Virus record (IMG/VR): IMGVR_UViG_3300009788_000144
Coordinates: 1 to 47,254 of that record
Length of the DNA: 47,254 nucleotides
Reading direction: 5' to 3' (one strand)
From: a virus
Part shown: positions 15,118-22,435 of the stretch, in pieces
Position numbering within the stretch: the first letter of the stretch is position 1
How the letters are laid out: each line of letters starts with the position of its first letter
Position numbers and translations under genes: made by a program
The notes under the pieces: model-generated
What the model was told of the DNA's origin: nothing
The model's database searches: none
Seen by the model: only the letters and a program-made list of their open reading frames with translations

Positions 15118-15492
15118 ATGGAACATCAAAAAGGGTTTATTTTATACAATTTAAGCAATGAGATGTATCTTGGAAGGTCACTAGCGGCAACCAGTGGGGA
15201 TACCCACAGATGGGTAAGTGACACGCCCCTGTTACTATGTGAGAACGCCTTGGACATGTTATTTAACATCAATTCGTTTATTCCACGGTCACGGTTTCCT
15301 AATATGAAAAATACTGAATTTAATGATCATGTCAAGGAGATTAGGCGGGAAACAAAGTTTGTACTATCTTTTTTAAAGGAACATTCCGATATGGTCGAAA
15401 TTATGGTGGTTCCAATAGATGTGGAAGGAGATGGAACAAGCTATGATATTGATTTTGTTAAAGCTTTTAAATTTGATGTAAATATGGTATAA
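15118..15492 (+). CDS. VNAF-family paralog, last of the array
   Basis: A 124-residue protein whose first motif starts almost at once (KGFILYNLSNEMYLGRS), with HRWVSDTP, EIMVVPIDVEG, and DIDFVKAFKFDVNMV at the end. A GTG nine bases upstream is in frame, but ATG at 15118 has a better-placed GGTGAG. This is the last clear member; the next genes belong to other families. Function unknown. Confidence 0.86.
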   Translation: MEHQKGFILYNLSNEMYLGRSLAATSGDTHRWVSDTPLLLCENALDMLFNINSFIPRSRFPNMKNTEFNDHVKEIRRETKFVLSFLKEHSDMVEIMVVPIDVEGDGTSYDIDFVKAFKFDVNMV

Positions 15493-15525
15493 TAAAAGAT
15501 GAAGAAAAGTAATCAGGAGAGTAAC

Positions 15526-15816
15526 GTGGATAAAAGATATGGTGTTTGGTGCTTTTCAGAACGCGATTTTGAGAATGGTGCCGATATAAGCTACAGTAAT
15601 GCCATGGGTTTGGCCTTGTTTTGTGTCGAGGAAGATGAATTTGGCGTGAAAAATTTTGCTGTTATAGCGATGGACGATAACAAAAACCCCATTTGGCATG
15701 AAATGATATGGTGTGGTCAGTTCCATGGATATGATTTCTTGTACAGAGAATGTATTCGTCTGGGTGAGATTTCAGAACGCGAAGGTTTTGATCCCGAGGA
15801 TATAGTGTTTATCTAA
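15526..15816 (+). CDS. Small acidic protein, unknown
   Basis: The start is probably GTG at 15526, with AGGAGA at 15515-15520 six bases upstream, rather than ATG at 15499, which has no Shine-Dalgarno sequence. This gives 96 residues, from MDKRYGVWCFSERDF to EREGFDPEDIVFI. The middle part (LALFCVEEDEFGVKNFAVIA) alternates like beta strands. I do not recognise the family. It ends directly before the next ATG. Confidence 0.75.
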   Translation: MDKRYGVWCFSERDFENGADISYSNAMGLALFCVEEDEFGVKNFAVIAMDDNKNPIWHEMIWCGQFHGYDFLYRECIRLGEISEREGFDPEDIVFI

Positions 15817-16155
15817 ATGAGTTCCCCACCCACATCTTTAAAAAATATCCACGAATTAAGTCAATTTTTGGATCTAATACACAAAACCCTCGAAAAGGTG
15901 GAAGGTGAGGGTTTTGTGGTATATGACGTTTTTGATGATTCTTATATGGAAGACGGTGGTGAGATTTACTTCAATAAGGACCAATTGGCCAAGTTCTTGT
16001 GTGATCTTGGTGATCATTTATCTAATGTGGTAGTGTATGGTTTGAGTGAAACTGGTATTGATTGCACCAAGCCACTTTTGTATGGAAAGAACATAATTGA
16101 AGCTCTTGACATAGTATTTAATAACTTGGTAGATATGATAAACAAAAGGAACTAA
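15817..16155 (+). CDS. Family B paralog
   Basis: A 112-residue protein and the first of five related genes. Its core is GFVVYDVFDDSYMEDGGEIY, a helix (DQLAKFLCDL), NVVVYGLSE, and PLLYGKNIIEALD. The start GFVVYD-x-DDSYM echoes the VNAF first motif, so the two families may share a beta-hairpin, but the C-terminal tail is different. Function unknown. Confidence 0.82.
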   Translation: MSSPPTSLKNIHELSQFLDLIHKTLEKVEGEGFVVYDVFDDSYMEDGGEIYFNKDQLAKFLCDLGDHLSNVVVYGLSETGIDCTKPLLYGKNIIEALDIVFNNLVDMINKRN

Positions 16156-16168
16156 TTGGACTACCCTA

Positions 16169-16522
16169 ATGATTAGCTTAAAAAGAGATTATTTACAAAG
16201 CTTTTTCGCTGATGATAAGGGGAAAACCATCTTTGTTGTTTACGATATAAATCGAGATGATTTTCTGGCCAATGGTGCCCTTGGTAAATATTTTACTAAA
16301 AGGGAACTGGTAAGTTTCTTATCAAATATTGAGTTAGAAACTGTGGTTGTGTATCCAAATAATGAGTATGAGGAACGCCCAGATTTTAGATTTCCAATAA
16401 TGGGTACTAAATTATTCAAGGGTATACAAGAACTTGAAAATGAGTTGATGAGACATTCTCCGCACGAATCAAGTTTAATGGGGATTCCACGTATTCCGCC
16501 GGGAGTAAACCGGAGTGAGTAA
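16169..16522 (+). CDS. Family B paralog
   Basis: A 117-residue protein. IFVVYDINRDDFLANG begins near residue 20, the helix is KRELVSFLSNI, then TVVVYPNNEYEE and FPIMGTKLFKGIQELENEL. The IMGTK segment aligns with YGKN and IGSK of the sister genes. The final 20 residues are Pro/Arg/Gly-rich. It overlaps the next gene by eight bases. Function unknown. Confidence 0.82.
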   Translation: MISLKRDYLQSFFADDKGKTIFVVYDINRDDFLANGALGKYFTKRELVSFLSNIELETVVVYPNNEYEERPDFRFPIMGTKLFKGIQELENELMRHSPHESSLMGIPRIPPGVNRSE

Positions 16523-16883
16523 ACAGGCCATATTGGATCATCTTGATATTCAAAGCAATTCCGAACTGTTTGTCATATATCGACTAAGTGGTGATATTTT
16601 TGAATCGGATGACAAAGAAAATTTAACCCTTTTTTCAAAGGAGCAAGTATGTGCTAGGATGTTGTCTGGCCCATTCCCTGACATGGTAGTTTTTGAAATA
16701 AACAATGATCGTGTTATTAACTATCTTTCCCCAGCGATTATTGGCTCCAAGTTTGTTGAAGACATCGATTCCACCCAAGACATTGGTTCGTGGGATGTTT
16801 CGTTTGTTACCACTATAGATGCTATATTTAAAAATTGCTCTGTTTTCAGCCAAGATATTAACAGTTGGAAAACGGGGGCGTAG
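16515..16883 (+). CDS. Family B paralog fused to a DUF285/BspA-like repeat
   Basis: A 122-residue protein with a GTG start inside the upstream gene. Residues 17-85 are family B (LFVIYRLSGDIFES, MVVFEIN, IIGSKFVEDI). Residues 87-120 change abruptly to DIGSWDVSFVTTIDAIF, KNCSVFSQDINSW, which closely follows the DUF285 repeat of Mycoplasma and BspA-like surface proteins (WDVSnVTnM..MF...FnqDis.W). Only about one repeat is present before the stop, so this is either a captured fragment or the remnant of a longer array. Confidence 0.8.
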   Translation: MSKQAILDHLDIQSNSELFVIYRLSGDIFESDDKENLTLFSKEQVCARMLSGPFPDMVVFEINNDRVINYLSPAIIGSKFVEDIDSTQDIGSWDVSFVTTIDAIFKNCSVFSQDINSWKTGA

Positions 16884-16887
16884 GTAA

Positions 16888-17241
16888 ATGAGCGACATCG
16901 AGAAGATACATGAAGGGTTCAGGCTTGTTGAATTTAAACATGATAGACCACACACCCTTTTTCATGGCATAAATAGATCTAGAGTGTTGAACGTTGGTGA
17001 ATGGATTGAGGCTGATGTGAAACGTGTAAATGATAATGGTGGACAGAGCTACATGGGTGGGTTTCACTTTCTTTATAATCTGGATGAAATTCGGGAGTAT
17101 ATGGAACGGTTTACTGCTCCACGAGATTTGCGTGTGGTACGAATGTTGGCAAAGGATGTTTGGCCGAAACCAACAAACCCCGTAGTATTCTTAAGCCGGT
17201 GGATGTTTTTGGAAAACGACTTCCAGAGGTTGTCTACATGA
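16888..17241 (+). CDS. Conserved phage-type small protein, unknown
   Basis: A 117-residue protein with the order GEWIEADVKRV, SYMGGFHFLYNLDEIREYME, RVVRMLAKDVWPKP, VVFLSRWMFLEN. The pattern of a W-x-E-A segment followed by a GFH-F strand and an amphipathic helix recalls small uncharacterised phage proteins I have seen, but I cannot name the family. It overlaps the nuclease-like gene downstream by four bases, so the two are co-translated. Confidence 0.78.
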   Translation: MSDIEKIHEGFRLVEFKHDRPHTLFHGINRSRVLNVGEWIEADVKRVNDNGGQSYMGGFHFLYNLDEIREYMERFTAPRDLRVVRMLAKDVWPKPTNPVVFLSRWMFLENDFQRLST

Positions 17242-17768
17242 TGATAGTTTTGCCAACAAGTGATGACATGATCGCGTTGGCCAAGATAAGAGCAAAGAAG
17301 ATGCCCCGGTTAAGGAACTCAATCAGGAACGGCGGGGGGAACGTTGTAGGCTGTTTAGGGGAGATAGCACTCAATGATTTATTAATAGGGGACTTAGTTA
17401 GTCACGAGTGCATAGATTATGACATTATGTACCGTGGCGGTACGAAGATTGAAGTTAAGACAAAAGACACCACAGTTGAACCACAAGCAGATTTTGAAGC
17501 AAGTCTCAATAATCACAACACCAAACAGCGTTGTGATGTCTATGCATTCTGTAGAGTGAAGAAAGATCTTAGTATAGCATGGTTATGTGGTATGATTAGG
17601 AAACAAAACTTTTTAAAACAGTCTAGGTTCCTTAAAAAGGGACAAAGGGACGGTAGTAACGGTTATATCGTCAAAGCTAATTGCTGGAACATGTATCACT
17701 ATGACTTAGAGATACCTCAAAAGTTAGTTGAGTATGCAATGGAGCGTGGATTTAGGGTGATAGAATGA
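17238..17768 (+). CDS. PD-(D/E)XK-like nuclease
   Basis: The start at 17238 (ATGA overlap) gives 176 residues; a longer frame from 17160 is embedded in the previous gene. Residues around 60-75 read IDYDIMYRGGTKIEVKTKDT, fitting the Asp-then-Glu-x-Lys catalytic pattern of PD-(D/E)XK enzymes: an acidic residue, a strand, then EVK. The upstream GCLGEIALNDLL helix matches the conserved first helix of many such nucleases, and CDVYAFCRV is the following strand. Substrate is unknown. Some phage proteins of this fold cut host or invader DNA. Confidence 0.72.
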   Translation: MMIVLPTSDDMIALAKIRAKKMPRLRNSIRNGGGNVVGCLGEIALNDLLIGDLVSHECIDYDIMYRGGTKIEVKTKDTTVEPQADFEASLNNHNTKQRCDVYAFCRVKKDLSIAWLCGMIRKQNFLKQSRFLKKGQRDGSNGYIVKANCWNMYHYDLEIPQKLVEYAMERGFRVIE

Positions 17769-18088
17769 TACCACCAGCTCCTTGGTCAAGTGATGTGTTG
17801 TCGTCTCGACATACGATAATGGAATATTACACGAAATTTTTCGCTCCTTTCGGAAATAATGTACTTTTTGAGGTTTATGATGTATCTACAGAATCCTTTG
17901 TGATATTTCACGGTAACGAACGTTCCAAATTAATGAACAAAGGAACAATAATAGAAAATTTAACTGATTTATCTTTAATAAAGTCACCCCTCTTTTTAGA
18001 TATAATCATTTTAATATACAACACTACCAACATTGATTTCGACAATCCGGTTTTTATCGGAAGTAAGGACGCGTATAAAGATGGATAA
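17765..18088 (+). CDS. Family B paralog
   Basis: A 107-residue protein with VLFEVYDVSTESFVIFHG near residue 34, a helix (GTIIENLTDLSLI), FLDIIILIYNTTN and NPVFIGSKDAYKDG as the C-terminus. The IGSK ending matches the gene at 16515, so the three segments are in the same order as in its sisters. It overlaps the nuclease-like gene by four bases and the next gene by eight. Function unknown. Confidence 0.8.
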   Translation: MIPPAPWSSDVLSSRHTIMEYYTKFFAPFGNNVLFEVYDVSTESFVIFHGNERSKLMNKGTIIENLTDLSLIKSPLFLDIIILIYNTTNIDFDNPVFIGSKDAYKDG

Positions 18089-18572
18089 CTACATTCGTGG
18101 GTCAGATATAGAACAAAAGTATGTAATCTATGATACAGCACGGGACAAGTATATTAAGACAAAACTAATTGGCGATGGGGACATGCTAGAAATACATTAC
18201 GTAGAAAATGTGCAGGATGCCACCTTCTGTAACAGTATGGCGGAAGTGGCTAAAGATTTAGAGCAAGCTGGTATTGCGATAACCAGTAAAATTAAGATCA
18301 TAGGGATTAGTATATCATTAATCATCACCCCGGATTTCATTATAGACTATTCCCATAAAGTTAAGAAATCAGCAGAGGCAGATTTTAAACCTGTTCCCCG
18401 AGATCCTGCTTTGGAAAAACTAGAGAAGGAGATTAAGGAGGCACAGGGGGAAATGATAGATAAATATCAGGAGCAATTGCGGGAGGAAATAAAAAAACGT
18501 CATGAAGAAAACATGGCTGGAGGGGCTGGAGCGTATAATCCCTCCGATATTTCTACAAACAAATTCCTGTGA
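18081..18572 (+). CDS. Family B-like protein with coiled-coil tail
   Basis: The start at 18081 gives 163 residues. KYVIYDTARDKYIKTK begins near residue 12, a helix follows (SMAEVAKDLEQAG), then KIKIIGISIS. Residues 110-152 are charged and helical (ALEKLEKEIKEAQGEM, EQLREEIKKRHEEN), a likely coiled coil. The motif lies midway between the VNAF and family B first motifs and supports a common origin. It is the last gene of the convoy; a late promoter box begins five bases after the stop. Confidence 0.8.
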   Translation: MDNYIRGSDIEQKYVIYDTARDKYIKTKLIGDGDMLEIHYVENVQDATFCNSMAEVAKDLEQAGIAITSKIKIIGISISLIITPDFIIDYSHKVKKSAEADFKPVPRDPALEKLEKEIKEAQGEMIDKYQEQLREEIKKRHEENMAGGAGAYNPSDISTNKFL

Positions 18573-18576
18573 AATA

Positions 18577-18584
18577 GATAAATA
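18577..18584 (+). promoter_or_regulatory. T4-type late promoter box
   Basis: GATAAATA, one mismatch from TATAAATA, 22 bases before the gene at 18607. It marks the switch from the early convoy to genes with late-type signals. Confidence 0.65.
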
Positions 18585-18606
18585 ATATTATTACAGGAAT
18601 ATTTCC

Positions 18607-18816
18607 ATGTTACTCAAAGACATCCTTACTGAAGTTTCATATCTCGGCAATGTTGGTGCTATAGAGGTTTACAAGTTCTATCAAATAGCATCTGAAGAGC
18701 AGAAGCGAGATTTTGAAGAATTACTAGACCGTAAAAAGTATGATGATGCATGGGGAATGGTACAGGATGTTACTGGCGTTCACCTTCACAGGCCAAATAA
18801 TACCCAGCCTGATTAA
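18607..18816 (+). CDS. Small protein with MLLKDI start, unknown
   Basis: A 69-residue protein beginning MLLKDILTEVSYLG. The start resembles a short N-terminal signature (M-K-L-x-D-I-x-T-E) seen on several proteins in this window. The rest is helical (AIEVYKFYQIASEEQKRDFEELL) with a DDAWGMVQDVTG segment. It has a late promoter and a short hairpin with a T-run after the stop, so it may be transcribed alone. Function unknown. Confidence 0.8.
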   Translation: MLLKDILTEVSYLGNVGAIEVYKFYQIASEEQKRDFEELLDRKKYDDAWGMVQDVTGVHLHRPNNTQPD

Positions 18817-18822
18817 ATTAAC

Positions 18823-18841
18823 AAGGATCACTCCTTTTTTT
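18823..18841 (+). terminator. Short hairpin with T-run
   Basis: AAGGA-TCAC-TCCTT followed by six more T. The stem is only five pairs, so it is a weak candidate. Confidence 0.5.
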
Positions 18842-18845
18842 CTAG

Positions 18846-18853
18846 CCTAAATA
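18846..18853 (+). promoter_or_regulatory. Possible late promoter box
   Basis: CCTAAATA, two mismatches from TATAAATA, 33 bases before the gene at 18886. Confidence 0.4.
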
Positions 18854-18885
18854 GTTTAACACACACATTTAAGGAGTGTAAAGTA

Positions 18886-19326
18886 ATGACCGATACAGTC
18901 GATACATCAGCCGCAGAAGCAACAGTTGAAGCCGCAGAAGCAACAGTTGAAGCCGCAGAAGCAACAGTTGAAAGTATGGTAACAAATATCATTAGCGCCA
19001 TTACCGGATATGCTGCTAAATTCAATAACGAAAGAACAATGGCAGTAGTTGATCTAGGTACAAAGGGTGCCCATCAAGGTACAAATTTCCGTCAACTATT
19101 CGTGGAAGCCAACCAAGGCTTTATGAAAGTAAGCGTTCAGGAAGGCTTTAAGAGTGCTCACGGTGGTAATGAACAGCGTAAACCGTTGATGACATTCTTA
19201 GTGCCAACCAGCGAAACTGAAGCATATGAAATGCTACTGGCACGGTTTTTTAATTACAAGAAGCAAGCTAACCTAGAACAGGGTGAATTTTTACTTGATA
19301 CCCTAAAGAAAACTATTCAGGGTTGA
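18886..19326 (+). CDS. Protein with Ala/Glu repeat start, unknown
   Basis: A 146-residue protein behind a strong AAGGAG. Residues 9-30 are three copies of a seven-residue unit (AEATVEA), encoded by a perfect 21-base tandem repeat at about 18911-18973. The remainder is a compact domain (MAVVDLGTKGAHQGTNFRQL, LMTFLVPTSETEAYEMLLAR) with mixed strands and helices and no recognised family. The late-type promoter and abundant-protein style start suggest late expression. Copy number of the repeat probably varies between related phages. Confidence 0.83.
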   Translation: MTDTVDTSAAEATVEAAEATVEAAEATVESMVTNIISAITGYAAKFNNERTMAVVDLGTKGAHQGTNFRQLFVEANQGFMKVSVQEGFKSAHGGNEQRKPLMTFLVPTSETEAYEMLLARFFNYKKQANLEQGEFLLDTLKKTIQG

Positions 19327-19390
19327 TATTAAGAATCCGTCTGTGTTATCATAGGAACTTCGTTAACTAAAATTAGTGAAGGTGAAGGAT

Positions 19391-19570
19391 ATGGCATTGT
19401 TACATCTTGTTAAGAAGGCTGGGGGTATGGTTGGATGGTTGGATGGGATACCTAGTGTCCCTGTTGCCGCTGGTGCATTCGTGATTGGTCTTCTTACACC
19501 AAAGTGGGTTTTAACCATCGTTATTATCGGTATAGTGGTATACGGGGTCATAAAATATAATGACCGTTAA
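19391..19570 (+). CDS. Small membrane protein
   Basis: The ATG at 19391 with GAAGGA upstream gives 59 residues; a GTG at 19376 is less likely. It has a Gly-rich start and one long or two short hydrophobic segments (VPVAAGAFVIGLL and VLTIVIIGIVVYGVI), ending KYNDR. It overlaps the next gene by 11 bases. A lysis or membrane role cannot be claimed from this alone. Confidence 0.72.
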   Translation: MALLHLVKKAGGMVGWLDGIPSVPVAAGAFVIGLLTPKWVLTIVIIGIVVYGVIKYNDR

Positions 19571-19796
19571 GAAGAGAAAAATTGATTCCAATAAGCCTCT
19601 TCGTACTGTATCTGGTCTGAATGTAATCACTGTCTTCTTTAAGGATAAGATCATGGGTGTCATACACGATGCTGATGATGGCCATTTTTGTACATGGGAT
19701 CTAGATGGAGAACGGATTAACATTTTTCCTCGTAAAAAGGGTGACAATGGGGATTCTGATTTAGTTAACTTCGATAGTGAAGAGACTAATGAGTGA
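19560..19796 (+). CDS. Small protein, unknown
   Basis: A 78-residue protein with a basic start (MTVKKRKIDSNK) and a beta-rich middle (VITVFFKDKIMGVIHDADDG), then an acidic tail. It overlaps the genes on both sides. No family recognised. Confidence 0.7.
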   Translation: MTVKKRKIDSNKPLRTVSGLNVITVFFKDKIMGVIHDADDGHFCTWDLDGERINIFPRKKGDNGDSDLVNFDSEETNE

Positions 19797-20223
19797 AACA
19801 AATAAAATACAGAATGAAATATTACTTAGAGAAATAGTTGAAGAGGTAGAACATTGGTCAGCAAAACCAAGGGTATTTGTCATAGCTGATTTTAAAGATA
19901 TGGAAACTATTGTGGTCCAGTTTGATAAGTTTGTGGGTATCATGGAAATGGACCAGAGAAGTAAAACAATGGTGTATATTGCCTTTGGTAGAAGCCCGGT
20001 AGGAAATCTTGCAGACGGTAATATACAGCTAATAGACATGAGACATACTAATGATAGTGATCTATGGAAGAGATCAAACGAGGCGTTTATGTCTTTAATC
20101 GATGGGAAGGAACCTGAATATACGCAGGAAATAGAAGGTGAGTGGTCTTCAAAAACAATAATAACGTACATAATTAACACATGGCAATTATCTGAAGAAA
20201 AGAGTCGGTATACTATTCATTGA
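19789..20223 (+). CDS. Unknown protein
   Basis: The ATG at 19789 overlaps the previous stop and gives 144 residues. Predicted strands (RVFVIADFKDMETIVVQF, TMVYIAFG) alternate with helices. No motif matches a family I know. It ends on a TGA that overlaps a TTG start for the next gene. Confidence 0.75.
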   Translation: MSETNKIQNEILLREIVEEVEHWSAKPRVFVIADFKDMETIVVQFDKFVGIMEMDQRSKTMVYIAFGRSPVGNLADGNIQLIDMRHTNDSDLWKRSNEAFMSLIDGKEPEYTQEIEGEWSSKTIITYIINTWQLSEEKSRYTIH

Positions 20224-20645
20224 AAACATTATTGAACTTTGAAATACCCACGGTGGAATTACATAAGTATTTTTTTAATAAAAGAATATCCCTTACTTCT
20301 CTTAAAGGTTCTGAACTTGGGAGTGTAAGAGTAATAAAGCTTTCGGATGGTATTGTTTATTATGCTGATGGTGTGTATTCACTGGCTGGGTCAGACAGTA
20401 AGATATATCAGGTAATTGTTACTGATTTGAATAGCCATGGAATACATGTCATAGATATGAAGAAAGTTGGGAAAGACAAAGAGAAACTTCGTAGAGAATT
20501 AGGCTTTTATTTCACGACATTCTATGATATACTATGTGATCCTGAAAAGGTTGGAAATATCAATGTAGAAAATGTAGACACTCACGGGATTATGGACGTG
20601 AGAGAACAAATAATAATAGAAAACTCGGGAGTTAACAATGAGTAA
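20220..20645 (+). CDS. Unknown protein with TTG start
   Basis: A 141-residue protein whose only plausible start is TTG at 20220, overlapping the previous stop. It begins MKTLLNFEIPTVELHKYFF. The middle (IVYYADGVYSLAGSDSKIYQ) is beta-rich. The end overlaps the next gene by eight bases. No family recognised. Confidence 0.7.
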   Translation: MKTLLNFEIPTVELHKYFFNKRISLTSLKGSELGSVRVIKLSDGIVYYADGVYSLAGSDSKIYQVIVTDLNSHGIHVIDMKKVGKDKEKLRRELGFYFTTFYDILCDPEKVGNINVENVDTHGIMDVREQIIIENSGVNNE

Positions 20646-21297
20646 TAAAAAGAAAGGCACCACTAAAAAGGATACCTCTACCGAAGAAGTAACTGACGGC
20701 ATCCAAAAGCTAGTCAAAGCAACGGCTCAAGAACCTATCGTTTTGGATCAAGAAGAAGATGAACCCCAAGGTTCAGATGCAGATAATGTAGATGTGGGGG
20801 AGAGCATAAGGGAAAAAATAGCAGAGTTCGGCAAAGAACAATCAGATAAATTTCAAGAAATGACCGAAAAGTCTGAAGCTGTTGATGATCATGACTTAGG
20901 TGAAGAAGGAGAGGGTGAAGAGGAAGCAGCCCCGGAACCGGAAATTGAGGTTCTTGAAGGTGAAATTGTTGAGGAGAAGGTGGAAGACCCAACAGCACTG
21001 GCCCGACTATCTGAACCACCGTTTGAACAAAGATCACAAGCTAACCAGATAGAGCAACGACCAGCACAGCAACCCAACGCCGTCGTAGAGAAACTAAAGA
21101 AAACTATATGGGATAAACATGGCAACCGAGGTCAATTAGCAGTTGAATTTGCTAAGGCTATTTTGTCCGCTCAAGGTCTAAAGAGTAATACAGAACAGAT
21201 TGTTAAGAGAAGTTTTGAAATTACTGACGGCATTCAGGCCGAAATTGATCGTGGCTACAATGAAGAAATGACAAGAATGATTACCGGGAATCAGTAA
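20638..21297 (+). CDS. Acidic low-complexity protein sharing a segment with the VWA protein
   Basis: A 219-residue protein. A Lys/Thr-rich start is followed by an acidic disordered middle and a C-terminal domain (WDKHGNRGQLAVEFAKAIL and RSFEITDGIQAEID). Residues about 70-98 read KFQEMTEKSEAVDDHDLG then EEGEGEEE. Almost the same sequence (KFQEMAGKSETVDDHDLG) occurs in the metallopeptidase/VWA protein encoded at 25877-27400 on the other strand, and the DNA is near-identical over about 70 bases. The shared module may bind the same partner. Function unknown. Confidence 0.82.
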   Translation: MSNKKKGTTKKDTSTEEVTDGIQKLVKATAQEPIVLDQEEDEPQGSDADNVDVGESIREKIAEFGKEQSDKFQEMTEKSEAVDDHDLGEEGEGEEEAAPEPEIEVLEGEIVEEKVEDPTALARLSEPPFEQRSQANQIEQRPAQQPNAVVEKLKKTIWDKHGNRGQLAVEFAKAILSAQGLKSNTEQIVKRSFEITDGIQAEIDRGYNEEMTRMITGNQ

Positions 21298-21320
21298 ATA
21301 GTAATAGAGAGGATTCTGTT

Positions 21321-21599
21321 ATGAAAATTACTGCTTTAACCGCTTTACTTCTATTCGTTATTGTTGGATGTGGGTCAAAGCCTGTTGACCAAGAACCAGT
21401 ATATAAAAATGTGGTAATTTGTACCCACAAATATTCATCGGATTATAGTTTTGTGTACCGTGGCCAAATTAAAACATATCAGAAAATAATGTTTGGTGAG
21501 AAGGTGTTTGTATATGAATATACACTTATCGATGGTGCAAAATTGTTTTTATCCGGTAATGATGTCGTAAATTTTGTTTGTGTGAAGCAAATTAGATAA
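21321..21599 (+). CDS. Phage-encoded lipoprotein
   Basis: A 92-residue protein. Residues 1-16 are a signal peptide with Lys at position 3, a hydrophobic core (LTALLLFVIV) and the lipobox IVGCG, so Cys17 would be lipidated. Asp is not at +2 (Gly is), which favours outer-membrane sorting in Gram-negative hosts. The mature part is beta-rich with Tyr repeats. Such phage lipoproteins include superinfection-exclusion proteins and outer spanins; neither can be chosen here. Confidence 0.8.
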   Translation: MKITALTALLLFVIVGCGSKPVDQEPVYKNVVICTHKYSSDYSFVYRGQIKTYQKIMFGEKVFVYEYTLIDGAKLFLSGNDVVNFVCVKQIR

Positions 21600-21602
21600 A
21601 TA
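21595..21602 (+). promoter_or_regulatory. T4-type late promoter box
   Basis: GATAAATA overlapping the lipoprotein stop codon, 30 bases before the HTH gene at 21632. Confidence 0.65.
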
Positions 21603-21631
21603 CTTCTATAATCAAATAGAAGGATGTACCT

Positions 21632-21955
21632 ATGAAACTTACAGATATTGTGACACTCAACGAAATTGATGATGAAGATAGGAAAAATCCTCCACCAATT
21701 ACCGGTGGTGAGACCATCTCTACATCTCAGGCAGCTAGGGTTCTAAAGGTTTCTGTGTCTAGGATACGTCAACTTATTGGTGATGGCCACTTGAAGCCAG
21801 TTATTAAGCCGAGAAAGGGTGACCGTGACCACGAACTTAGACTTAAAGACGTTCAGTCATTGAAAGATAATTTGCCGAAGAAAGGCCGTCCATTTAAGGG
21901 TAAGACTAGTGACACCAAGGAAGAACCCAGTAGCGACGAAAAAGGCAACGAATAA
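21632..21955 (+). CDS. MerR/excisionase-type HTH protein
   Basis: A 107-residue protein. Residues 25-50 (ISTSQAARVLKVSVSRIRQL) form a MerR/excisionase-like helix-turn-helix, followed by a wing with IGDGHLKPVIKPRKGDRDHE. A basic KKGRPFKGK stretch near residue 85 looks like an AT-hook (GRP core). It begins MKLTDIVTLNEIDD, sharing the N-terminal signature noted elsewhere. It probably binds DNA as an architectural or regulatory protein. AGAAGGA lies nine bases upstream of ATG. Confidence 0.8.
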   Translation: MKLTDIVTLNEIDDEDRKNPPPITGGETISTSQAARVLKVSVSRIRQLIGDGHLKPVIKPRKGDRDHELRLKDVQSLKDNLPKKGRPFKGKTSDTKEEPSSDEKGNE

Positions 21956-22039
21956 CACAAAGAAAAGTTAATGTAAATGCCTACATACTCAGTCATATTA
22001 TAGCTTTATGACCGTGTGCGCAGTCAATTTGGAATGTTG

Positions 22040-22076
22040 AAAAGCTCACATTTTATAGATGTTTGAGCTTTTTTGT
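22040..22076 (+). terminator. Rho-independent terminator
   Basis: AAAAGCTCA pairs with TGAGCTTTT around an AT-rich interior, followed by further T. It separates the HTH gene from glutaredoxin. The 197-base gap holds nothing else I can identify. Confidence 0.75.
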
Positions 22077-22152
22077 GTTATAGTGTAAATTTATCTCATT
22101 ATTGTTAATGAATATGGGGATATCACTATAGAAAACAATCAAGGAAACCATA

Positions 22153-22401
22153 ATGAAGAATTTTATTCTCTATGGGAAAACCAACTGTACTTTTTGTAGA
22201 ATAGCGAAAGAATTATTGGATGCTAAAAATCTTCCATATGATGTATTACTTCTCTCTACAGATTATACAGTTAAACAGTTAGTGGAACGGGTGCAAGAGA
22301 GTGTACCTGATGCCGAAGTAACTTCTGTACCGCAAATTTTTCATGGGACTCAATATATTGGCGGGGCTAAAGAACTTGCAAAATATGTGAAATCCTTATA
22401 A
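22153..22401 (+). CDS. Glutaredoxin
   Basis: An 82-residue thioredoxin-fold protein. KTNCTFCRIAKELL at 9-22 holds the CxxC active site, SVPQIF at about 57-62 carries the conserved cis-Pro, and GGAKEL near 70 matches the glutathione-binding Gly-Gly. Length is normal for bacterial and T4-type glutaredoxins. It would supply electrons to ribonucleotide reductase, complementing the nucleotide-metabolism genes elsewhere in the window. AAGGAAACCATA precedes the ATG. Confidence 0.93.
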   Translation: MKNFILYGKTNCTFCRIAKELLDAKNLPYDVLLLSTDYTVKQLVERVQESVPDAEVTSVPQIFHGTQYIGGAKELAKYVKSL

Positions 22402-22404
22402 ATA
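22397..22404 (+). promoter_or_regulatory. T4-type late promoter box (exact)
   Basis: TATAAATA, exact match, overlapping the glutaredoxin stop, 32 bases before the GTG at 22436. Confidence 0.8.
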
Positions 22405-22435
22405 CACTAAACATTAACTATTTCGGAGAAGAAAC

